From assembly GCA_903924715.1 (NCBI GenBank), contig CAIYCP010000742.1:1-21750 (forward strand): DNA of 21,750 nucleotides, given 5' to 3'. Below the pieces are notes generated by a model. The model did no database searches, was not told the DNA's origin, and saw only the letters and a list, made by a program, of their open reading frames with translations. The DNA comes from an uncultured beta proteobacterium (GTDB lineage: Bacteria > Pseudomonadota > Gammaproteobacteria > Burkholderiales > Burkholderiaceae_B). This document shows positions 15,060 to 21,750 of this stretch, one piece after another; within the stretch, counting starts at the first letter, position 1, and each line of letters opens with the position of its first letter. Both the position numbers and the translations under genes were made by a program.

Positions 15060-15932
15060 ATGCTGTTTGCGCAACTTTTCATTAACGGCCTGCAAACTGG
15101 CGCACTCTATGCGCTCATTGCAGCCGGGTTTTCGCTGATTTTTGGCATGACCCGAATTTTTCATGCGGCGCATGGGGCGACGTTTACGATCGCCGGTTAC
15201 ATTTTTTATGAGTGCTATTCAGTCTTACACATCAACTGGCCCGTTTCGGCGCTCGCCGCCGCCATTGCGGCCAGTCTGTTCGGCGTTCTGATTGATCGCG
15301 TGATTTATGCGCGTATTCAAAAGCACGAAGGTTCATTTTTTACGGTCTTTGTGGCTTCGTTTGGCATGGCCATCGTCGTACAAAATCTGATCGCAATGAT
15401 CTTTGATCGGGGTGCGGTCACGGTTTCAACCCCCTTAAGTAAAAGTCTTGAAATGCTGCCCGGACTATATGTCGCACCGATTGCGGCCGTGGTCATATTG
15501 TGTGCCCTGATATTCTTTATGGCGCTGCAATGGTTACTGACACAAACCAATCTGGGTATCGCCTTACGCGCGCTGGGCGAAAACCCAACTCTCGTTGAGG
15601 TCTACGGTTTAACGCCGCGCCTGCTTTCGCAATATGTATTTTTGATTGGTTCAATTTTGGTCGTGCCTGCTGCAATCTTGACAGCTGCAACGTCAGGCTT
15701 AAACCCTGCCATGGGCAACCACGTCATGTTGATCAGCATTGCCGCCACCATCGTAGGGGGCGTGGGCAGCTTGCGTGGTGCCGCGATGGCGGGGCTCATC
15801 TTAGGCATGGCCGAAAACCTTTGTCTATCGGTCATTGATCCTCAATGGAGCGAAGCAGTCACGTTCGTCATTCTGTTCTTGTTCATCCTATTTCGGCCCG
15901 GCGGTGTGTACGGCCGTGCGATTGTGACTTAA
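15060..15932 (+). CDS. livH: Branched-chain-type ABC transporter permease LivH
   Basis: 290-residue polytopic inner-membrane protein. The start LFINGLQTGALYALIAAGFSL is the standard LivH opening. About eight hydrophobic segments follow, and the cytoplasmic LRALGENPTLVEVYGL region near 168-185 is the coupling loop that contacts the ATPases. It forms the translocation pore with LivM. GGAAA at 15049-15053 is a weak ribosome binding site. Confidence 0.93.
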   Translation: MLFAQLFINGLQTGALYALIAAGFSLIFGMTRIFHAAHGATFTIAGYIFYECYSVLHINWPVSALAAAIAASLFGVLIDRVIYARIQKHEGSFFTVFVASFGMAIVVQNLIAMIFDRGAVTVSTPLSKSLEMLPGLYVAPIAAVVILCALIFFMALQWLLTQTNLGIALRALGENPTLVEVYGLTPRLLSQYVFLIGSILVVPAAILTAATSGLNPAMGNHVMLISIAATIVGGVGSLRGAAMAGLILGMAENLCLSVIDPQWSEAVTFVILFLFILFRPGGVYGRAIVT

Positions 15933-15945
15933 GGGAGAACAATTC

Positions 15946-16830
15946 ATGATTGCTTATCTACAAAATATTGCTGTACTTTTTTGCATCAACGCGATTTTGG
16001 CCTTGACGCTGAATTTCATCATGGGTTACGCGGGTATTTTTTCATTGGCACATGCCATCTTCTTTGGCGTTGGCGCCTATGCCACCGCCTACATTGCGAT
16101 GCACGCCTCTGACTCTTTACTGCTTTGCATGGCTGCCTCAGCGGCCATTTCAGCCGTGTTGTCGATGGCACTCGCACTGCCTGCTTTACGCGTACGCGGT
16201 GAGTACTTTGTCGCCGCATCGCTTGGCTTGCAAGTGATTGGCGTCACGATTTTCTCTGAGTGGAAATCAATCACCGGTGGCTTGGGCGGCATGATCGGGA
16301 TTCCACGCCCTAAACTGCTGGGCTACACCTTCAATGACGACACTGCATTTTTAGCACTGGCGCTGGTGGTACTTGGCATCGTCGTCGGCATCACTGCACT
16401 ACTGGTACGGGGCAGTTTTGGTCGAAGCTTAATGGCTATTCGCGATAGTGAATCGGCAGCGCAAACTTACGGCAAACACGTCAATGCCATCAAAACCCTT
16501 TCTGTCGCAGTCGCGGCCGGCCTAGCAGGTGTCGCCGGCTCGCTCTACGCCTTTTACATTAGCTTTATCAATGTCGAGAGTTTCATGCTTGAAACCTCGA
16601 TCCTTTTAATGGCAATGGTCATCATTGGCGGTACGGGTACGCTGTTTGGACCCATCGTGGGTGCGGCACTATTGATGTCGTTGCCGGCCGCCCTCACCTA
16701 TTTACCCTTCCTGCCACCCACTGAGCTCGGCTCAATTCAACAGATCATCTATGGCTTAGCCATGGTGTTACTGATGCTGTTTCGTCCAGGTGGTTTAGTC
16801 GGCGGTCGCAGCAAGGAGAAGTCAGCATGA
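15946..16830 (+). CDS. livM: Branched-chain-type ABC transporter permease LivM
   Basis: 294-residue polytopic permease partner of LivH. Typical marks are NFIMGYAGIFSLAHA near 23-37, LRVRGEYFVAASLG near 83-96 and the coupling loop SLMAIRDSESAAQTYG near 161-176. A strong AGGGAG ribosome binding site lies at 15932-15937. Without the long C-terminal ATPase fusion seen in some clusters. Its last codons overlap livG (ATGA, 16827-16830). Confidence 0.93.
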   Translation: MIAYLQNIAVLFCINAILALTLNFIMGYAGIFSLAHAIFFGVGAYATAYIAMHASDSLLLCMAASAAISAVLSMALALPALRVRGEYFVAASLGLQVIGVTIFSEWKSITGGLGGMIGIPRPKLLGYTFNDDTAFLALALVVLGIVVGITALLVRGSFGRSLMAIRDSESAAQTYGKHVNAIKTLSVAVAAGLAGVAGSLYAFYISFINVESFMLETSILLMAMVIIGGTGTLFGPIVGAALLMSLPAALTYLPFLPPTELGSIQQIIYGLAMVLLMLFRPGGLVGGRSKEKSA

Positions 16831-17579
16831 CGACTTCGGCCGTTGGGCAAGAAATCTTGCTGCAGATTCGAAATCTGAATAAAAACTTTGGTGGTTTGCA
16901 AGCGATTGATGATGTCACCATGGACTTACCCGCCGGCGTCATCACCACGCTGGTCGGCCCCAATGGCGCAGGCAAAACGACCTTATTTAACCTGATCACT
17001 GGGCATTTAATTCCAAGCAGTGGCACCGTACACTGGCTAGGTAAAGCGCTAAAGGGTGTTGAGCCCTGGCAGGTTGCTCGCTTAGGCATTGCGCGCACAT
17101 TTCAAGACCTGCGTCTGTATAACCAGATGACTGTCGAAGAAAACATCATGACCGTCATGGAACGCGGAAGCTGGTTGTGGCAAGCTGGACGCAAAGCGGC
17201 CGAGCAGCGCGTGACCGAAATTCTGGCTGAAACACAATTGATCGACAAGCGCCACGAACGCGCGGTCGACCTTGCTTACGCCGAACGCAAATTCTTGAGT
17301 CTAGCGCGCATCATGGCGAGCCAAGCCAAGCTATGGCTGCTCGATGAGCCCGCCTCTGGCCTTGATCCGCGCTCGTTTGAACGTTTTGTGACGTTGTTGC
17401 GAGATTATGCAAAACGCGGCATTACGATTTGCATCATCGAGCACAATCTGGATATCGTGATTCAACTTTCAGACCGTGTTGCGTTTTTAGATCAAGGTAA
17501 ATTGCTCGCTCAAGGCAGCTCAGAAGATATCTTGAAAGATCCGCATCTCGCCGCGATCTATTTTGGAGAACGCGCATGA
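16827..17579 (+). CDS. livG: Branched-chain-type ABC transporter ATPase LivG
   Basis: 250-residue cytoplasmic ATPase. Walker A GPNGAGKTT at 44-52, Q-loop in ARTFQDLRLYNQMTV near 89-103, Walker B LWLLDEPASGLD at 169-180, switch His in IIEHN near 203-207. The signature helix start is LAYAERKFLSLAR at about 149-161, where LivG proteins usually read YG then Q, so the segment is altered though positioned correctly. AAGGAG at 16813-16818 is a strong ribosome binding site inside livM. It overlaps livF by four bases (17576-17579). Confidence 0.92.
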   Translation: MTTSAVGQEILLQIRNLNKNFGGLQAIDDVTMDLPAGVITTLVGPNGAGKTTLFNLITGHLIPSSGTVHWLGKALKGVEPWQVARLGIARTFQDLRLYNQMTVEENIMTVMERGSWLWQAGRKAAEQRVTEILAETQLIDKRHERAVDLAYAERKFLSLARIMASQAKLWLLDEPASGLDPRSFERFVTLLRDYAKRGITICIIEHNLDIVIQLSDRVAFLDQGKLLAQGSSEDILKDPHLAAIYFGERA

Positions 17580-18292
17580 CCGCGGCTAATTTCATCGAAG
17601 CCAAAAACTTGCGCGTAGGCTATGGTGGCAGACCCGTGCTTGACAACTTTAATGTCAACCTCGCCTACAACGAAGTGCTTTGCTTAATTGGCCACAATGG
17701 CGCTGGAAAATCAACGTTATTGAAGGCCCTTTTCGGTCTAGTCCCTTTAGCCGAAGGCACCCTCACACTTGAAGGCAAAGTCGTCAACAAACCCGATCCA
17801 CGCGGCATGAATGCCGCGAGTATCGCTCTTGTCCCCGAAGGCCGAGGCGTGTTTCCCGGATTGACAGTCGCCGAAATCATGCGGCTTGGGTTTTGGGCCA
17901 ACGGCATCCCCAAGGGCGAGCAAGCCGCCCGTCTGGATTGGGTGATGGGCGTACTGCCGATGATTAAAAAGTTTTACACCCAACGCGCAGGAACACTTTC
18001 AGGCGGCCAGCAGCAAATGGTATCCCTGGGTCGCGCGCTGTTAGGTCAGCCTCGCTGTTTGCTACTGGATGAGCCCTCGATTGGTTTAGCACCAAAACTA
18101 TTTCAAGACTTGGCAGGCCCCTTAAGAGCCCTACAACAAGAACGCAAAATGTCGATTCTGATTGTTGAACAGAACATTCGCGAAGCACTGAAAATCTCAG
18201 ATCGTGTGATTGTGATGAAATCCGGTCAACTCATTCGCGAAGGCACACCAGAAGCCTTCAGCAATAACGCAGACCTGATGGAACTGTATTGA
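17576..18292 (+). CDS. livF: Branched-chain-type ABC transporter ATPase LivF
   Basis: 238-residue ATPase partner of LivG. Walker A GHNGAGKST at 39-47, a canonical LSGGQ at 141-145, Walker B CLLLDE at 161-166 and the LivF-typical VPEGRGVFPGLTV at about 86-98. GGAGAA at 17565-17570 is its ribosome binding site. Only one base separates its stop codon from the start of the second ligase, so transport and substrate activation are produced together. Confidence 0.94.
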   Translation: MTAANFIEAKNLRVGYGGRPVLDNFNVNLAYNEVLCLIGHNGAGKSTLLKALFGLVPLAEGTLTLEGKVVNKPDPRGMNAASIALVPEGRGVFPGLTVAEIMRLGFWANGIPKGEQAARLDWVMGVLPMIKKFYTQRAGTLSGGQQQMVSLGRALLGQPRCLLLDEPSIGLAPKLFQDLAGPLRALQQERKMSILIVEQNIREALKISDRVIVMKSGQLIREGTPEAFSNNADLMELY

Positions 18293-18293
18293 C

Positions 18294-19919
18294 ATGTTGC
18301 AGTCGTACGCGTTGGATTCAGTCTATCAACATCATTTAAGTCAAACGCCCAACGAGACCATGCTGATCCAAGACGATCAGCAAATCTCTTACCTTCAGTT
18401 TGAGCAACTCGTACAAGACACCGAAGCCTGGTTCACTGAGCAAGGCATTCAAACCGGTGATCGCGTCGCGGTGTGGCTGATCAATCGCGTTGAATGGTTA
18501 GCCATTTTTTTCGCGCTGGCACGTTTAGGCGCAACACTGGTGGCCGTCAATACAAAATATCGCGCCCACGAAGTGCATTATATTTTGATGAACTCACAGG
18601 CAAATTTTTTAATCCTTCAACTGAATTTTCGAAAGATTGATTTTGCCGAAGTGATAAAAGATGTTGATGCAAGTAATCTAGCCCATCTTAAAAAAATTAT
18701 GATGGTCGACGCAGATGGACATACGCCTGCACAACTCTTGAATCGACCCGTGACGCGGTTTGTGCCCAAGCTCAAAAACACAACAAGCGCGACACGCAAC
18801 GACGCGCACAGTCAACCTAAGCAACCAGACGCCAAGCTTGCCGAGCGACCCGTTATTTTTTTTACAACGTCGGGCACGACAAAGGGCCCAAAACTGGTCG
18901 TGCATACCCAAAGAACCCTCAGCGAGCACGCAAGACATGTTGCGCGGAGCTATCACTTTGGCGAACCCAATGACATCTTACTGACTGCGCTTCCTTTTTG
19001 CGGGGTGTACGGTTTAAACAGCACACTCGCCACCATCGCCGCAAAAATGCCTGTTGTTCTGATGGATTTTTTTGATGTCGCTTCAGCGAGTCAATTAATT
19101 CGACAATATCAAATCACGCATATCTTTGGCAGCGACGAAATGCTTCGACGCTTTGTTGAACAAAATCCCGAGCCTGTTGCGTTTCCCTCACTTAAACTTT
19201 TTGGCTTTGCCGCCTTCAGTGCACGCTTTATCGAACTCGCTCAAACACTCGCGCCTCGCGGTTATCCCATGCGTGGACTGTATGGCTCAAGCGAAGTACA
19301 TGCCCTGTTCTCTGCGCAACAGCCCGCATTACCACTTGAAGAGCGCGCACTAGGCGGCGGCGCCCCAGCAGCCGGCGCACTGGCCCACGTGCGTGTACGC
19401 GATCCTGACAGCCAAGCGCTGTGCGCCGCGGGCATTTCTGGCGAGATTGAAATCTATTCGCCCACCCTCTTCAAAGGCTATTACAACAATCCAGAAGCCA
19501 CGGCCCATGCCTTTACCCAAGACGGTTATTTCAAAACCGGAGATCTCGGTTATTTACGTGACGATGGCAGCTTCGTCTATCAATCGCGCATGGGTGACAC
19601 GATGCGACTCGGCGGCTTCTTAGTCGATCCAACCGAAATCGAACACGTTTTAGCCGATCAACCCGAAATCGAAAGTGCCCAAGTCGTCGGGATCGAGATC
19701 AACGGCCAACCCCGCGCAGTCGCTTTTGCAATCGCCACAAACAAACAAACGATCCCAGACGCGACTGCAATACTCAAAAGCATCTCAACAACACTCGCCG
19801 CCTTTAAAATCCCCGCACACCTTTGGTTCGTCAACGAATTCCCAACCACCGCCAGCGCCAACGGCCAAAAGTTTCAACGCGTCAAACTCAGAGAACTCGC
19901 GGCAGAAAAATTACGCTAG
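18294..19919 (+). CDS. Divergent AMP-forming acyl-CoA ligase 2
   Basis: 541-residue member of the adenylate-forming superfamily, clearly different from ligase 1. Motifs: TTSGTTKGPK at 191-200 (phosphate loop), YGSSE at 330-334 (usual YGxTE), KTGD at 414-417, RMGD at 432-435 and LGGFLVDPTEIE at 439-450 (Phe where Glu is usual after GG). Lys526 in NGQKFQR is at the place of the A10 lysine. A hydrophilic insert of about 25 residues precedes the P-loop (160-185). All key positions are filled, so it should be active, but the altered A5 and A8 motifs suggest an unusual acid. It closes the importer operon and faces fumarase 14 bases away. Confidence 0.85.
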   Translation: MLQSYALDSVYQHHLSQTPNETMLIQDDQQISYLQFEQLVQDTEAWFTEQGIQTGDRVAVWLINRVEWLAIFFALARLGATLVAVNTKYRAHEVHYILMNSQANFLILQLNFRKIDFAEVIKDVDASNLAHLKKIMMVDADGHTPAQLLNRPVTRFVPKLKNTTSATRNDAHSQPKQPDAKLAERPVIFFTTSGTTKGPKLVVHTQRTLSEHARHVARSYHFGEPNDILLTALPFCGVYGLNSTLATIAAKMPVVLMDFFDVASASQLIRQYQITHIFGSDEMLRRFVEQNPEPVAFPSLKLFGFAAFSARFIELAQTLAPRGYPMRGLYGSSEVHALFSAQQPALPLEERALGGGAPAAGALAHVRVRDPDSQALCAAGISGEIEIYSPTLFKGYYNNPEATAHAFTQDGYFKTGDLGYLRDDGSFVYQSRMGDTMRLGGFLVDPTEIEHVLADQPEIESAQVVGIEINGQPRAVAFAIATNKQTIPDATAILKSISTTLAAFKIPAHLWFVNEFPTTASANGQKFQRVKLRELAAEKLR

Positions 19920-19933
19920 CTCTAAAGTACCCC

Positions 19934-21457
19934 TTAAGCCGCCACCACCGGAATCCCAGCAATCCGCGATGACCATTCCTTAGGCCCGGTCGTATGCACC
20001 GACGTCCCAGTCGAATCCACCGCCACTGTCACAGGCATGTCGACCACATCAAATTCATAGATCGCCTCCATCCCCAGATCAGCAAAGCCAATCACTTTAG
20101 CCCCTTTGATCGCCTTAGATACCAAGTATGCCGCACCGCCCACCGCCATCAAGTAGGCCGACTTGTGCTGACGAATAGATTCAATCGTCGCAGCGCCACG
20201 CTCAGACTTACCAATCATCACAAACAGACCCGTTTGCTCAAGCATCATGTCAGTGAACTTGTCCATGCGGGTCGAGGTAGTGGGGCCTGCAGGGCCAACA
20301 ACTTCATCGCCCACCGGATCAACCGGCCCGACGTAGTAAATCGCTTTGCCATGAAAGTCGACAGGCAGCTTTTCACCCTTGGCCAACATGTCTTGAATAC
20401 GCTTGTGTGCCGCATCACGGCCCGTCAGCATTTTTCCATTTAATAATAACGTTTGACCAGGCTTCCAACTTGCGACTTCTTCGCGCGTAAGCTTATTCAA
20501 ATCAACCTGACGAGAAGACTTATAGTTTGGCGCCCAATTCACATCGGGCCAATCAGACAACGAGGGACGATGCAAGTGTGCAGGGCCCGAGCCATCCAAC
20601 TCAAAATGTGCATGACGTGTTGCCGCACAATTTGGAATCATCGCAACCGGAAACGACGCAGCATGCGTAGCAAAGGTTTTGATTTTGACATCCAGCACAG
20701 TCGTTAAACCGCCTAAGCCCTGAGCCCCAATCCCTAAGCCATTGACCTTTTGATAGAGCTCTATACGCAACTCTTCAATTTTGTTGCTTGGCCCGCGCTC
20801 GAGCAGCTCATACATATCCAGATCTTCCATCAGCGACTGCTTGGCCATCAGCACTGCTTTTTCAGCCGTACCTCCAACACCAATGCCCAGCATGCCCGGT
20901 GGACACCAGCCCGCACCCATTGTTGGCACCGTCTTGAGCACCCAGTCAACAATCGAATCATTGGGGTTCAGCATCGCCAACTTCGATTTGTTTTCAGAAC
21001 CACCGCCCTTCGAAGCGATTTGCACCTCAACTTTATTACCCTGCACCAACTCAACATTCACGATACAGGGCGTATTGTCTTTTGTATTTTTACGTAAAAA
21101 GATTGGATCATCTAGTACCGAAGCGCGCAGAGGATTTTCTGGATTTAAGTAGCCACGACGCACACCCTCGTCACATAATTCTTGAATATTTTTCTTGGTA
21201 TTGAACCGAACGTCCATCCCAATTTGTAAGAACACATTGACGATGCCTGTGTCTTGGCAAATCGGACGACGGCCCTCTGCACTCATGCGAGAGTTCGTCA
21301 AAATTTGTGCCATGGCATCTTTGGCCGCAGGACTTTCTTCGCGCTCGTAAGCCCGCGCCAAATGCTTGATGTAATCAGCCGGATGGTAATAGCTAATAAA
21401 TTGAATCGCATCAGCAATTGACGAAACGAAATCTTCTTCTTGAATCATGACCGACAT
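19934..21457 (-). CDS. fumA: Class I fumarate hydratase (iron-sulfur, FumA type)
   Basis: 507-residue class I fumarase, interconverting fumarate and (S)-malate in the TCA cycle. Cys67 (PICQDTG), Cys185 (GAGWCPPGM) and Cys277 (IPNCAATRH) are spaced like the three cluster ligands known in Leishmania fumarase. The C-terminal half contains GPTTSTRMDK near 391-400 and GKSERGAAT near 416-424. ATG 21457 is preferred: AGCAGG on the minus strand lies 7 bases upstream, and the protein then begins with the usual opening. The reading frame stays open upstream to 21580, adding 41 residues that do not look like the family. Housekeeping gene, with no evident link to the catabolic island other than convergence. 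Confidence 0.93.
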   Translation of the reverse strand: MSVMIQEEDFVSSIADAIQFISYYHPADYIKHLARAYEREESPAAKDAMAQILTNSRMSAEGRRPICQDTGIVNVFLQIGMDVRFNTKKNIQELCDEGVRRGYLNPENPLRASVLDDPIFLRKNTKDNTPCIVNVELVQGNKVEVQIASKGGGSENKSKLAMLNPNDSIVDWVLKTVPTMGAGWCPPGMLGIGVGGTAEKAVLMAKQSLMEDLDMYELLERGPSNKIEELRIELYQKVNGLGIGAQGLGGLTTVLDVKIKTFATHAASFPVAMIPNCAATRHAHFELDGSGPAHLHRPSLSDWPDVNWAPNYKSSRQVDLNKLTREEVASWKPGQTLLLNGKMLTGRDAAHKRIQDMLAKGEKLPVDFHGKAIYYVGPVDPVGDEVVGPAGPTTSTRMDKFTDMMLEQTGLFVMIGKSERGAATIESIRQHKSAYLMAVGGAAYLVSKAIKGAKVIGFADLGMEAIYEFDVVDMPVTVAVDSTGTSVHTTGPKEWSSRIAGIPVVAA

Positions 21458-21646
21458 AGAGGTACCTGCTATGAAAAGGATCGAATAAAAATGAGGTAAG
21501 TGACTCGCCCTACGCATGGTTTGTACGGGCAAAGAACCATTTTCGCAGATTCTCAGGGCAAGCTTGCGCGCCTCAGCCAAGGCTTAACCTAAATCATAGG
21601 CGATTCATCAAAGAACTTCGCCAAGAACGCCTCGACTCGACCAAAA

Positions 21647-21661
21647 GGCACCCTTGGTGCC
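21647..21661. repeat. Inverted repeat GGCACC-N3-GGTGCC
   Basis: A perfect 6-base dyad around CTT. Its core, GGCAC-N5-GTGCC, is identical in arms and spacing to the site at 6974-6988. On the minus strand it is followed by TTTT, so it could also be a weak terminator for transcription towards fumarase. Confidence 0.4.
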
Positions 21662-21680
21662 CGCTCGCCACCACCAAGGG
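21651..21680. repeat. Inverted repeat CCCTTGGTG-N12-CACCAAGGG
   Basis: A perfect 9-base dyad with a 12-base loop. Its left arm overlaps the dyad at 21647-21661, so the two hairpins exclude each other in RNA. It lies just upstream of the candidate -10 at 21691. Confidence 0.4.
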
Positions 21681-21732
21681 CTGCGCACGGTAAAATAACG
21701 GATTAAATAGCCTTGGCCGCGTTCAAACCTTC

Positions 21733-21750
21733 ATGCTTACTTTTCAGCAA
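21733..21750 (+). CDS. glyQ: Probable glycyl-tRNA synthetase alpha subunit, first codons only
   Basis: Only six codons are present (MLTFQQ). This is the hallmark opening of bacterial GlyQ in beta- and gammaproteobacteria. GlyQ with GlyS forms the alpha2beta2 synthetase that charges tRNA-Gly. No clear Shine-Dalgarno is visible upstream. The call rests on six residues, so it is tentative; the sequence to the right would settle it at once. Confidence 0.55.

Larger units (their letters stand above)
21458..21732. promoter_or_regulatory. Divergent intergenic region between fumarase and glyQ
   Basis: 275 bases that should hold both promoters. On the plus strand a -10-like TAAAAT occurs at 21691-21696, without a recognisable -35. 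The GGCAC/GTGCC dyad and a longer CCCTTGGTG/CACCAAGGG dyad lie at 21647-21680. No small conserved gene or terminator with a long T tract was seen. Confidence 0.4.

Noticed and set aside
19994..21152. Several open frames on the plus strand opposite fumarase
   Set aside because: They are long only because of codon bias in the antisense strand; no recognisable domain, and the fumarase on the other strand is certain.
21458..21580. 41-residue N-terminal extension of fumarase
   Set aside because: Not a family feature, and the ATG at 21457 has its own ribosome binding site.
1..21750. CRISPR arrays, insertion sequences, tRNA or rRNA genes
   Set aside because: No regularly spaced repeats, transposase motifs, terminal repeats, cloverleaf-like or rRNA-like segments were recognised, and almost all DNA is assigned to protein genes.

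Overview
The window looks like a chromosomal segment of a betaproteobacterium, probably Burkholderiales and Alcaligenaceae-like. Three things suggest this: several Bug/TctC-type periplasmic receptors, a betaproteobacterial-style class I fumarase, and what looks like the first codons of glyQ at the right edge. Base composition is moderate for that group. The genus is a guess. No mobile element, rRNA, tRNA or CRISPR array was seen, and coding density is very high: no gene-free stretch exceeds 300 bases.

Layout. (1) Left edge, minus strand: the 5' end of an acyl-CoA dehydrogenase. (2) 358-5800, plus strand: a tight operon of a Bug receptor, the two subunits of a PcaIJ/ScoAB-type 3-oxoacid CoA-transferase, two more Bug receptors and a nitronate monooxygenase-like flavoprotein. 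(3) 5809-6804, minus strand: a fourth Bug receptor, divergent from the next block. (4) 7031-10864, plus strand: an SDR and a MaoC hydratase (an MFE-2 split into two genes), a class III (CaiB/BaiF) CoA-transferase and an alpha/beta hydrolase. (5) 10879-12024, minus strand: a complete acyl-CoA dehydrogenase, divergent from the next block. (6) 12167-19919, plus strand: an AMP-forming acyl-CoA ligase, a complete Liv-type ABC importer (binding protein, LivH, LivM, LivG, LivF) and a second, divergent AMP-forming ligase one base behind livF. (7) 19934-21457, minus strand: class I fumarate hydratase. (8) Right edge: the probable glyQ start.

Read together, blocks 1-6 look like a peripheral catabolic island for an unidentified carboxylic acid. 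The substrate would be captured by Bug receptors and a Liv-type importer, activated by two ligases and/or two CoA-transferases, oxidised by acyl-CoA dehydrogenases, hydrated by the MaoC protein and oxidised again by the SDR. No thiolase, no TctA/TctB membrane partner for the Bug proteins and no transcription factor is present in the window. The substrate and the final cleavage step therefore remain open; the alpha/beta hydrolase is one candidate for cleavage. Fumarase and glyQ look like housekeeping genes that mark the end of the island.
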